Assembly: GCA_945988915.1 (NCBI GenBank) | Contig: CAMFTS010000034.1 | Coordinates: 1-11,172 of the forward strand | Direction: 5' to 3' | Source of the DNA: an uncultured Clostridia bacterium | GTDB taxonomy: Bacteria; Bacillota; Clostridia; Oscillospirales; Acutalibacteraceae | DNA length: 11,172 bases | Shown: positions 1 through 6,259 of the stretch, piece after piece | How positions within the stretch are numbered: the stretch's first letter is position 1 | Layout: each line of letters begins with the position of its first letter | Position numbers and translations under genes: made by a program | The notes under the pieces: model-generated | Database searches by the model: none | What the model was told of the DNA's origin: nothing | What the model saw: the letters and a program-made list of their open reading frames with translations, nothing else

Positions 1-47
1 TTGCCCTTAGAAGCAGCAGCCTTATCAATGTCGTTTAATTTTGCCAT
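1..47 (-). CDS. N-terminal fragment of an unidentified gene (runs off the window)
   Basis: Only the first 15 codons are present, reading MAKLNDIDKAAASKG. The start is supported by a GGAG ribosome binding site (56-60) nine bases upstream of the ATG and by a good promoter at 89-117. The lysine/alanine-rich start suggests a soluble protein, perhaps a DNA-binding one, but 15 residues are too few to name a family. No function is assigned. Confidence 0.6.
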   Translation of the reverse strand, partial: MAKLNDIDKAAASKG

Positions 48-61
48 AAGTAAAATCTCCT

Positions 62-73
62 ATTCATATGAAT
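62..73. repeat. Perfect 12-bp palindrome in the leader of the left-end gene
   Basis: ATTCATATGAAT is its own reverse complement. It sits between the predicted transcription start and the ribosome binding site of the gene starting at 47. A second CATATG core lies at 96-101 inside the promoter spacer. The placement suits an operator, but an AT-rich 12-mer palindrome can also arise by chance. Confidence 0.35.
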
Positions 74-88
74 TATTAAAGCAAACTC

Positions 89-117
89 ATTTTAACATAT
101 GAAAACCGTTAATGCAA
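89..117 (-). promoter_or_regulatory. Sigma-A-type promoter of the gene at the left end
   Basis: On the minus strand, TTGCAT (112-117) and TAAAAT (89-94) are separated by exactly 17 bases. Transcription would start near 82, leaving a leader of about 35 bases before the ATG at 47. The leader contains a perfect palindrome at 62-73 and then the ribosome binding site. Confidence 0.65.
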
Positions 118-165
118 CTACAAATTTACAAATAATCAGTCAGACCGGTCACATACTTTTTATGT

Positions 166-651
166 TCAGCGTTCTGTTTTCTTAAAGAATAAAAAGTATA
201 TCAATAACGCGTCAATAACAAAATCATAAACTCTTAAACGGTCAAACAGAATTACGGAAGACAAAACAGAAACCGCAACAATACCTACACCTATTACTTT
301 TGGGAATATTCCTTTTTCTTTTGTCATCCACGCAAAATACGCCATAGCAGGAGAAGCCAGCGCGAATAATGTCCAGCCTAAGATAAAAACCTTGCTGTAA
401 ACACCGTGACTTATTATTGCAGCCGCATAATATGTAATTAACATACCTATACAAAACGGAAAAATATTTATCATGGCATTCTTTTTTGTATGACTGTAAA
501 TTGATATGAGGGTGCCAAATAAAATCCAGACCGCCATTTGTGAAAAAATATTTCCTAAATTCTGAGTATATATATCAAAGATTCTTGATAACGCTCCTAA
601 TACTAAGCCAATAATAAACATACTGACCGGATTTAAAATTCTCTTTCTCAT
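166..651 (-). CDS. Six-helix integral membrane protein of unknown function
   Basis: The frame encodes a hydrophobic protein of 161 residues with about six predicted membrane segments (roughly 8-26, 36-53, 60-78, 88-108, 116-134 and 140-156) and a basic KKTER tail. Positive charges at the N-terminus (MRKR) suggest a cytoplasmic start. The open frame extends to 672, but that codon is TTG with no ribosome binding site. The ATG at 651 has GGTGA six bases upstream, so I chose it. The N-terminal motif PVSMFIIGLVLGALSRIFD, with a later LGNIFSQMAVW, looks like a conserved family of small uncharacterised Firmicutes membrane proteins, but I cannot name it. It follows the terminator at 761-786, so it is probably a separate transcription unit. 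No good promoter is visible in 652-760 and no terminator in 120-165. Confidence 0.75.
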   Translation of the reverse strand: MRKRILNPVSMFIIGLVLGALSRIFDIYTQNLGNIFSQMAVWILFGTLISIYSHTKKNAMINIFPFCIGMLITYYAAAIISHGVYSKVFILGWTLFALASPAMAYFAWMTKEKGIFPKVIGVGIVAVSVLSSVILFDRLRVYDFVIDALLIYFLFFKKTER

Positions 652-672
652 TTTTTTCACCGTAAATTTCAA

Positions 673-839
673 GATAAAAAAATCATTGTATTTCTTCCGT
701 ATAAGCGAAAGCTGATTAAAACCTTTTCACGGATTTAAAGCTTTGCACCGACAAGAAGAATTGCGGCGCTTTTACCGGCGCCGCAAACAGATAATTTTTA
801 ATTGCGCAAGCGCAGACTGTAATCCGCCTGCAACCGATT
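673..839. other. Intergenic stretch between the envelope operon and the membrane-protein gene
   Basis: Besides the terminator at 761-786 it holds a perfect short palindrome TGCGCAAGCGCA at 803-814, just after the upstream stop codon. That could form a 4-5 bp hairpin before the main terminator. No convincing -35/-10 pair for the gene starting at 651 was found; a lone TACAAT on the minus strand is the best -10 candidate. Confidence 0.5.
761..786 (-). terminator. Intrinsic terminator closing the envelope operon
   Basis: On the minus strand TTGCGGCGC pairs perfectly with GCGCCGCAA over 9 bp around an 8-base loop. It is followed by TTCTTCTTGT, an interrupted T-rich tail. It lies about 55 bases after the stop of the DUF4097-type gene (840), where an operon end is expected. 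In this AT-rich stretch such a GC-rich stem is unlikely to be chance. Confidence 0.75.
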
Positions 840-1655
840 TTATGCGGCAATTTCAGAAAAATCAATGCGGATTTCACCGATACCTCCTTCAACATCAATT
901 GAATTTGCACCGTTGCCGCGCACCGCACCGTCGGATACAGATTCACCGTTTATTCTTGCATCACCCAAGCCCTTGTCAAGTTCAATGCGGTAATCGTTCT
1001 CACTGCCTATGAGTGTAATATGCGCCGCACCTACGCCCATATCAAATTCACATTCACCTTTTAATGCACTTGTAAAGCGCAGTTCGCCCACGCCCATATC
1101 CAATTTCAAGTTTTGAAGCGCGCCGTTTCTAACGGTCATCTGTCCTGCACCGCCTTCAATCTGAGAAGTGCGGTAAGCTTCAAGCGTGTCAATGTTCACC
1201 TGCCCCGCACCTAATTCCAAATAAAGAGTCTCTGCTGCAAGACGTTCAATTTTTACCTGTCCCGCACCGGTTGAGATATTTGCATTTTTAAAAACAATAT
1301 CTTCGGGCAAATAGATATTTACCTCAATTTTACCGTTAATATCAGAATAATTCCGTTCTGTTTCGGTGATTGAAAGACACCCGTCCTGTTCGGAAACTTT
1401 CAAGTATTTATTGTTGCTTTCCACACGAAAAGCATCACTGTTTGCAATCACAAGACGCGCCGCATTGATATCCAATTTCAGTTCCTGTATATCGCTTGAA
1501 ACATTATAGGTTTTCATTTTTCCTACATTGTCTTTGCCGTCAAGTGTATTAAAAACCAAGCCAATCGCACCGAAAATTCCGTTGAAGATACTGATACACA
1601 GAAAAATTGCAAATGCTATTGCTGAATATTTTACAGCTTTTTGCCAGCTTGTCAT
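840..1655 (-). CDS. Membrane-anchored DUF4097-type beta-repeat protein
   Basis: This 271-residue protein has one N-terminal membrane segment (about 11-34) followed by a repetitive domain. Seven GxGxxxI-like turns are visible: GAGQVKI (130), GAGQVNI (149), GAGQMTV (169), GVGELRF (188), GVGAAHI (207), GLGDARI (229) and GIGEIRI (258). Five of them are spaced 19-20 residues apart, as in a right-handed beta-solenoid. This matches the DUF4097 / 'putative adhesin' repeat family, whose members often sit beside envelope-stress and ABC transporter genes; the molecular function is not established. The start ATG overlaps the stop of the LiaF-like gene (ATGA, 1652-1655), which suggests translational coupling and joint function. 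It is the last gene of the operon before the terminator at 761-786. The repeat domain probably faces outward, but topology is inferred only from the single N-terminal helix. Confidence 0.85.
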   Translation of the reverse strand: MTSWQKAVKYSAIAFAIFLCISIFNGIFGAIGLVFNTLDGKDNVGKMKTYNVSSDIQELKLDINAARLVIANSDAFRVESNNKYLKVSEQDGCLSITETERNYSDINGKIEVNIYLPEDIVFKNANISTGAGQVKIERLAAETLYLELGAGQVNIDTLEAYRTSQIEGGAGQMTVRNGALQNLKLDMGVGELRFTSALKGECEFDMGVGAAHITLIGSENDYRIELDKGLGDARINGESVSDGAVRGNGANSIDVEGGIGEIRIDFSEIAA

Positions 1656-2335
1656 TGAATTTCAACTCCTCCGAACATACAACTGCCGTTAACATATACC
1701 GTTACAGTATTTCCGGGCTGATTAAAATGCTTTTTATCGGATACGCCGCCGAAAATAGAATTGGAGCGTACCTTAACATTAACATATGAGGGCAGATAAA
1801 TATCTACACCGCCGAAAACGGCACTTGCGTTGATTACGCAGTCTTTTTCGATAATTGCACGGCGCAAATCACATTTAACGCCTCCGAATACGGCATTTAA
1901 TTCCGCACCCGAAAAAACTTCATTGTCAAAATTCAGGTTTTGCTGTGAAAAAGTTGCAAATCCGTTGGCAACTCCTGTACCGTCAGCTTTCATTTCTTCC
2001 ATAATTTTTTCGGATTTATTGTTAAATATGCCTCCGAAAACACACTTTAAGCCAATGATAATAATTATTGCGGGCAGTGCCAGCTTCCAAAGCATTGAAA
2101 AATCAATGACATCCTGACAGCACAGCAACAGAAATACACCTATGAGAAGTCCGATGATATTGCCTGTTTTTTCGCGTTCCGTAAACAGTCCGACACCACA
2201 CGGTACAATGATGAACAGCGTCCACCAGCCATCAAAAAAGATGTTAATATCCATAATATCAAGGGCGTTAAGAGCGAACACCACACCAACAGCAATTAAT
2301 ACTATTCCCCAAATAATACTGCTGCGTCTTTTCAT
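1652..2335 (-). CDS. LiaF-like membrane protein with FGGV repeats
   Basis: The 227-residue protein has four N-terminal membrane segments (about 8-27, 37-52, 58-73 and 83-100), an acidic/lysine linker, and a C-terminal domain with four FGGV motifs at 150, 174, 195 and 221. This is the layout of LiaF-type proteins (DUF5668-like membrane part plus the 'cell-wall-active antibiotics response' C-terminal domain). In Bacillus, LiaF restrains the LiaS sensor kinase under envelope stress. No kinase or response regulator is visible here, so a LiaF-like role would have to involve the TetR regulator, the transporter or genes elsewhere. AAGGAG stands just upstream of the ATG, in the 18-base gap after the permease gene. 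The gene overlaps the next one by ATGA. Family assignment is fairly sure; function is inference. Confidence 0.82.
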   Translation of the reverse strand: MKRRSSIIWGIVLIAVGVVFALNALDIMDINIFFDGWWTLFIIVPCGVGLFTEREKTGNIIGLLIGVFLLLCCQDVIDFSMLWKLALPAIIIIIGLKCVFGGIFNNKSEKIMEEMKADGTGVANGFATFSQQNLNFDNEVFSGAELNAVFGGVKCDLRRAIIEKDCVINASAVFGGVDIYLPSYVNVKVRSNSIFGGVSDKKHFNQPGNTVTVYVNGSCMFGGVEIQ

Positions 2336-2353
2336 AATAATTCTCCTTAAAAC

Positions 2354-3949
2354 TTATAATCTTTCAAAAATTTCTGCACCTTTCGTTTTAAGCCAACGGA
2401 TAAGTGCAACAGAACCGATGACAAGTATTCCCGTAGCAATTACAAGGAACACAAACGGTGAAATTAGCTTCCGAACTACAAAATACAGCAGTCCGAAAAC
2501 GGCAACAGCTGCCCATCCGCCGAAAAGCGAAATCATTACGCTCATACCCTGTTTGATAGGTACGATTTCATTAGTCCAGGTGAGATTCGGCATCTTAAGA
2601 TTGCAACAAAGTCCCACAAGAGCCATAAACAGTACAAATATTGCAACCGTTACGGGCATAAGTAAGCCGAATTTCACATCCGGTTTTAATACAAATTCCA
2701 CAGCGGCAGTCAGGATAATTGCAGATGGCAATGTCAGCCGTAAATGCAGTTTCAGTTTTGCTTTTAATGCCTGATATGCCGTTACGGGAAGTACCTGCAA
2801 AATCCAAAGGCTTTTGCCTTCCAGTGAAACAGACGGAGCAGTAATAATACACATTGAAGTTATCATACACACAGCCGCCGTTGCAGACATTAAAACAATC
2901 TGCATATATCCTGTGAACATTTCGCTGATTAAACCCCGAACAGCCTCGACTTTGAAAATCAATGCAACCGCGCCGATAATCATAAATACAATACCAAGTC
3001 CGCAGTTTAACATATAATTCGGACTGCCGAGAAAGCGTTTTAACTCTTTACGCAAAAGTGCGTTGTCGGCATTTACTGCCGTAATTTTTTTCTCCTTGTA
3101 TTTTACCTTTGCTCCTCCGCGGTCGGTTGTTGCCAATTTCAAAAAGCTGTGAGAAAGCACAAGGTAAACCAATACGAACAGCAAAGCCATAATTGCCGTG
3201 AAAATAAGCATTGAAAGCACATTTCCCTCTGCTGCGCGTCCCATACAGTAAAACGGATACAAAATACTTTTTATGCTGTTGCCAACCCTTTGCGGATTTT
3301 GAAGAATACTTTGCAGCACCTTATATGCCTGTGAATACAAATAATAATATGCTGCCAAAAATACAAGTGATAAAAACACGGTCAGAATGTTTTTACGCTT
3401 CAGCTTACTGCTGAAAAGCGCTACCGCATATCCCAAAATACAAGAAAGCGTTAAAACAAATATTGACAATACAAACGGTGCCAGCAATGAAAACAAGGCA
3501 CCTGTCACCGTAATTTTTGCATTTAAAAACCATACAAGTACGGAGGGAATCATTACGATTAACTCGTACATAAGTCCGATTGCATACACTCCGAACAGAC
3601 GGGCAATCAGTATTTTTGCCGTCGGAACAGGCATTGACAATAACAGGTCGTTATCCTTTGCCTGATAGAGTGAAGCAAATGTATTGAACACACTGCCGAA
3701 TACTCCGAGAGCTACGGCGATTAGTCCCATAAGCGCAAAATACAACCAACCGAAGCCGATTTCACAAAGCGGAGCACAAAGCTGTTTTGCTGTTATGTAA
3801 AAGATGAATCCCAAAAAGAAAAACAATGCCAAATACAAAACAGAAAAGCCTATTATTCCGCCTTTAGAACGGTTTTTGCCGTTCTTTTTATCCTGATACA
3901 GCCAGGAGAACACCTCCATAAGCTGTTTTTTCAGCAAAACCTTTGTCAT
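2354..3949 (-). CDS. ABC transporter permease, large polytopic exporter type
   Basis: The 531-residue protein has about 12 hydrophobic segments in two blocks, joined by a charged cytoplasmic stretch near residues 280-310 (KVKYKEKKITAVNADNALLRKELKRFL). The sequence QAKDNDLLLSMPVPTAKILIARL (about 95-117) is typical of the 'putative ABC exporter' permease family, in which a conserved cytoplasmic loop probably contacts the ATPase. The length is about twice that of a simple ABC-2 permease, consistent with a fused double unit, so one copy could pair with an ATPase dimer. The start overlaps the ATPase stop by ATGA (3946-3949), so the two are translated together. The substrate cannot be read from sequence. 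Neighbouring LiaF-like and DUF4097 proteins suggest an envelope-active compound such as an antimicrobial peptide or lipid, but this is inference. Confidence 0.88.
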   Translation of the reverse strand: MTKVLLKKQLMEVFSWLYQDKKNGKNRSKGGIIGFSVLYLALFFFLGFIFYITAKQLCAPLCEIGFGWLYFALMGLIAVALGVFGSVFNTFASLYQAKDNDLLLSMPVPTAKILIARLFGVYAIGLMYELIVMIPSVLVWFLNAKITVTGALFSLLAPFVLSIFVLTLSCILGYAVALFSSKLKRKNILTVFLSLVFLAAYYYLYSQAYKVLQSILQNPQRVGNSIKSILYPFYCMGRAAEGNVLSMLIFTAIMALLFVLVYLVLSHSFLKLATTDRGGAKVKYKEKKITAVNADNALLRKELKRFLGSPNYMLNCGLGIVFMIIGAVALIFKVEAVRGLISEMFTGYMQIVLMSATAAVCMITSMCIITAPSVSLEGKSLWILQVLPVTAYQALKAKLKLHLRLTLPSAIILTAAVEFVLKPDVKFGLLMPVTVAIFVLFMALVGLCCNLKMPNLTWTNEIVPIKQGMSVMISLFGGWAAVAVFGLLYFVVRKLISPFVFLVIATGILVIGSVALIRWLKTKGAEIFERL

Positions 3950-4656
3950 TGTTCACCCTCCAATTCGAGGAATACATTTTCAAGCGAAGCGTCGCCCTTG
4001 ACTTCCTCCATTGTGCCGGATTTTATCAGTTTGCCGTTTTTAATGATTGCAACTTTATCGCAAAGCTTTTCAGCTACTTCCAATACATGTGTTGAGAAGA
4101 AAATTGCTCCGCCGTTATTACAAAGCTCTCGCATAAGGTCCTTTAAAATATGAGAAGCTTTCGGGTCAAGTCCGACAAACGGTTCGTCCATAATCAACAG
4201 CTTCGGCTCGTGCAAAAGTGCCGAGATAACGGCTAATTTTTGTTTCATACCGTGAGAATATGCCGAGATAGGCTGTGCCAAATCGTCGGTAATCTCAAAG
4301 AGGTCTGCGTATTTACGAATTCTTTCTTGCCTTGTCTGAGGCTTAACGCTGAAAATGTCTCCTATAAAATTCAAAAACTGAATACCTGTCATAAATTCAT
4401 ATAAATCGGGATTATCGGGAATATACGCAATTTTTGCCTTGGCGGCAAGCGGATTTTCCTGTACCGAAGTTCCGTCTATGTAAATCTTTCCGCTGTCTGC
4501 CTGCAGAATGCCGCAGCACGCCTTAATTGTTGTGGTTTTTCCGGCGCCGTTATGACCTATGAAACCGTAAATTTCGCCCGGTGCTATGTGCAGTGACAAA
4601 TCGTCCACCGCTTTTTTGTCACCGTATATTTTTGTTAAATGTTCAATCTTCAGCAT
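3946..4656 (-). CDS. ABC transporter ATP-binding protein
   Basis: All nucleotide-binding motifs are present in 236 residues: Walker A GHNGAGKTT (34-42), signature SHGMKQ (134-139, a common variant of LSGGQ in ABC-2 exporters), Walker B LLIMDEP (153-159) with catalytic Glu158, D-loop near GLDP (162-165), and switch His190 in FSTHVLEVAEK. The Q-loop region reads IPDNPDLYEFMTG, as in BcrA/DrrA-type exporters. The protein powers the permease encoded directly after it. A strong GGAGGG ribosome binding site precedes the ATG. The 87-base gap from the tetR stop holds no convincing promoter or terminator, so it is probably transcribed together with tetR. Confidence 0.95.
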   Translation of the reverse strand: MLKIEHLTKIYGDKKAVDDLSLHIAPGEIYGFIGHNGAGKTTTIKACCGILQADSGKIYIDGTSVQENPLAAKAKIAYIPDNPDLYEFMTGIQFLNFIGDIFSVKPQTRQERIRKYADLFEITDDLAQPISAYSHGMKQKLAVISALLHEPKLLIMDEPFVGLDPKASHILKDLMRELCNNGGAIFFSTHVLEVAEKLCDKVAIIKNGKLIKSGTMEEVKGDASLENVFLELEGEQ

Positions 4657-4743
4657 AAAAAAGCCCTCCGAATTTCGTTATTGATTTCTGTATAGTATAT
4701 ATCTCCTGCCGCAAAAGCTTCACGGCATTTAATCAAAACGGTT

Positions 4744-5397
4744 TTACTCTTTTTCTTTCTTTTGCGGAATAATACCGCTTACACAAGAGCCAGCCATAGC
4801 TTTTGCCACAGACATTTCCATCGTGCCGTCTCTCAGCTTATCGGTTATTACTATACCTATGCACACCTGAGTAAAGAATCGACTGATAAGCTCTTTTGAA
4901 AAGCTGTCGTTATTCATGATAGAAAAAGCCGCAATACCGTTAGCGAATACAATCATCTGATTTATCAGGTCCTCGGCGTTCTCTCTGCTCAAACCGAATT
5001 CATTAATAACCTCTGTCACTAAGAGCTTTATCAGGCTTGTAAAATCCTGTTTGAATCGGACATAGGGATTATGAGTTTCACTTTGTGACAAGAACAAAAG
5101 GCGGTAAAGATTAGGCTCTTCATCCGCAAAGGCTACCCACCGCATACCGAATTCCTTGAATGCCGGAGTATAGTCAAAGATGCCGTCCATATATTCCTGA
5201 AACTTTTGCTGTGCCAGCTTTCTGACCTCGTCTTTCAGCTCTTCCATACTGTTCCACACGGTAAAAATAGGAGAAGCCGATGTGTTAAGGCGTTTTCCCA
5301 CTTCACGAGCTACTACTGCATCTATTCCGTTCTCGCGCGTGAGCTCATACGCAGCATTGACTATCTCTTCTTTTGTGTATTTTGGTTTGGGGGGCAT
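4744..5397 (-). CDS. TetR/AcrR-family transcriptional regulator
   Basis: From the chosen ATG the protein has 217 residues. Residues 7-55 (YTKEEIVNAAYELTRENG onward, through the helix-turn-helix around 26-45 with VGKRLNTSASPIFTVW) are a TetR-type DNA-binding domain. The rest is an all-helical ligand/dimerisation domain. The frame is open to 5556, but the ATG at 5397 has GGAG eight bases upstream and lies downstream of a perfect promoter at 5458-5486. The extra 53 codons would therefore include promoter DNA and are not translated. The promoter region contains a 28-bp imperfect palindrome suited to self-repression. The gene leads an apparent operon with an ABC transporter and two envelope proteins, the classic arrangement for a drug- or peptide-responsive local repressor. 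The ligand is unknown. Confidence 0.9.
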   Translation of the reverse strand: MPPKPKYTKEEIVNAAYELTRENGIDAVVAREVGKRLNTSASPIFTVWNSMEELKDEVRKLAQQKFQEYMDGIFDYTPAFKEFGMRWVAFADEEPNLYRLLFLSQSETHNPYVRFKQDFTSLIKLLVTEVINEFGLSRENAEDLINQMIVFANGIAAFSIMNNDSFSKELISRFFTQVCIGIVITDKLRDGTMEMSVAKAMAGSCVSGIIPQKKEKE

Positions 5398-5421
5398 ATT
5401 ATCATCTCCGTTTCGTAACTT

Positions 5422-5449
5422 TTGTTTTATAACATATGTTTTGTAACAA
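5422..5449. promoter_or_regulatory. Imperfect 28-bp palindrome, likely TetR operator
   Basis: The site is centred between 5435 and 5436 on the perfect core AACATATGTT (5431-5440). Its outer arms TTGTTAC and GTTATAAAACAA continue the symmetry, with 11 of 14 positions matching between arms. It starts about 2 bases after the predicted transcription start, where a bound repressor would block elongation or promoter clearance. Length and position suit a TetR-family dimer pair. That the adjacent TetR protein binds it is inferred from location. Confidence 0.6.
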
Positions 5450-5457
5450 CTGTTTTG

Positions 5458-5486
5458 ATTATAATGCCTTGTTAACTTTTTGTCAA
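5458..5486 (-). promoter_or_regulatory. Perfect-consensus sigma-A promoter of the tetR–ABC operon
   Basis: On the minus strand TTGACA (5481-5486) and TATAAT (5458-5463) are separated by exactly 17 bases, an exact match to the vegetative consensus. The predicted start near 5451 gives a leader of about 54 bases. A promoter this strong in front of a regulator usually needs repression, which fits the palindrome directly downstream. Confidence 0.85.
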
Positions 5487-5530
5487 TATTAATTTTTAAA
5501 ATTCTGAAACTTTTATGCCTGCTGTTATTT

Positions 5531-6193
5531 TTATTTCTTTTTAAGTACAATAGCAATGAAATTCAGATATTTTCCGCCGCCTGCTTCCATTGATTTTCTG
5601 TCACCGACAGCATACTCGTTTTCCTGCTTCAACCAGTCTGCCCACACTTCTTCATTGCTTTCCATTTCCTTAACGGAAATAACTTCCGCATTTTTACATT
5701 CGCCGACCGTTTTGCTCCAATATTCAACATCGTGCATGTAGTCAAGCTGTTCCGGCGTCCAGGAAAGCAAAAGTTCTTCAGGCAAATTGTCATGACAGTC
5801 TTTTTTCATTCCGGGTATTGCTATATAAATATAACCTCCGCTTTTAATGAACGGCAAAAGCTTATCGTCAAGATAATGCTTATCTCTGCCGAAATAGTTG
5901 TAAGAATCAACGCTTACAACTGCATCAAAGAATTCTTTTTCAAAAGGTAAATCGGTTGCATCTGCTTTTACGGGAATAATCTGTTCGCTGTTCAATCCCA
6001 TTTTATCAAAGAAATTCCGGTTTTCCCGCGGATCGCTCCACAAATCAGCGGCATACACGGTAAAACCGTATTCTTTTGCAAGAAATACACTTGTTAAGCC
6101 CTGACCGCTTCCCAGGTCGCAAACAACAGCTGAATCAGGTATTTTATGACCAATCAGTAATTCTTCCTCTAATTTGATAGGGTTAGGCCCCAT
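5531..6193 (-). CDS. Class I SAM-dependent methyltransferase, probably N-terminally truncated by a nonsense codon
   Basis: The 220-residue frame from ATG 6193 has a clear Rossmann methyltransferase core: motif I VVCDLGSGQG (23-32), the acidic end of strand 2 at AADLW (Asp50), an acidic loop motif KADATDLPF (near 75-83), and FFDAVVSVDSYNYFG as motif IV. The C-terminal part (CHDNLPEELLLSWTPEQLDYM and the end VGDRKSMEAGGGKYLNFIAIVLKKK) belongs to a family of small uncharacterised methyltransferases; the substrate is unknown. ATG 6193 has no ribosome binding site. An in-frame ATG at 6247 has an excellent one (AAGGAG), but a TAA at 6203-6205 lies between them. The gene follows rsgA by 12 bases, with the binding site abutting the rsgA stop, so it shares the rsgA promoter. 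Translation could re-initiate at 6193, or the gene may be dead. Confidence 0.8.
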   Translation of the reverse strand: MGPNPIKLEEELLIGHKIPDSAVVCDLGSGQGLTSVFLAKEYGFTVYAADLWSDPRENRNFFDKMGLNSEQIIPVKADATDLPFEKEFFDAVVSVDSYNYFGRDKHYLDDKLLPFIKSGGYIYIAIPGMKKDCHDNLPEELLLSWTPEQLDYMHDVEYWSKTVGECKNAEVISVKEMESNEEVWADWLKQENEYAVGDRKSMEAGGGKYLNFIAIVLKKK

Positions 6194-6247
6194 AATTTTA
6201 GCTTATAAATCAGGTGTATTGTATTTTTCACTCTTTATATACTTCAT
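6194..6247 (-). pseudogene. Original N-terminus of the methyltransferase, cut by in-frame TAA
   Basis: The 18 codons in front of ATG 6193 read MKYIKSEKYNTPDL, stop, AKI in the same frame. The ATG at 6247 carries a near-perfect AAGGAG ribosome binding site, and the translation looks like genuine protein that continues into AKIMGPNP. The stop is codon 15 (TAA at 6203-6205). One base change from CAA, AAA or GAA would create it. A sequencing error is equally possible from a single window. Confidence 0.65.
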
Positions 6248-6259
6248 TTTGTTTTCTCC

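Noticed and set aside
143..150. GACCGGTC palindrome after the membrane-protein gene, considered as terminator
   Set aside because: It has no loop and no following T-tract on the minus strand. It is an 8-bp palindrome only.
803..814. TGCGCAAGCGCA palindrome, considered as a REP-like element or second terminator
   Set aside because: The stem is only 4-5 bp, a single copy in the window, and no proper T-tract follows. The stronger hairpin at 761-786 explains termination.
2142..2774. Plus-strand open frame of 210 codons
   Set aside because: It lies antisense across the LiaF-like and permease genes, has a low-complexity Ile/Thr/Ser-rich translation typical of a shadow frame, and has no ribosome binding site or family motif.
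4657..4743. Possible separate promoter for the ABC ATPase (TATACT-like and TATACA-like boxes)
   Set aside because: No -35 box at proper spacing was found. The only TTGnnn is about 14 bases from the -10 candidate. Co-transcription with tetR is more likely.
5487..5530. AT-rich stretch after the methyltransferase stop, considered as terminator
   Set aside because: AATTTTTAAAATT is palindromic but AT-only and weak. No GC stem with T-tract is visible, so read-through into tetR cannot be excluded.
5398..5556. 53-codon N-terminal extension of the TetR regulator
   Set aside because: The extension covers a perfect promoter and operator and overlaps the 3' end of the methyltransferase gene. The TetR domain and a good ribosome binding site begin at 5397.
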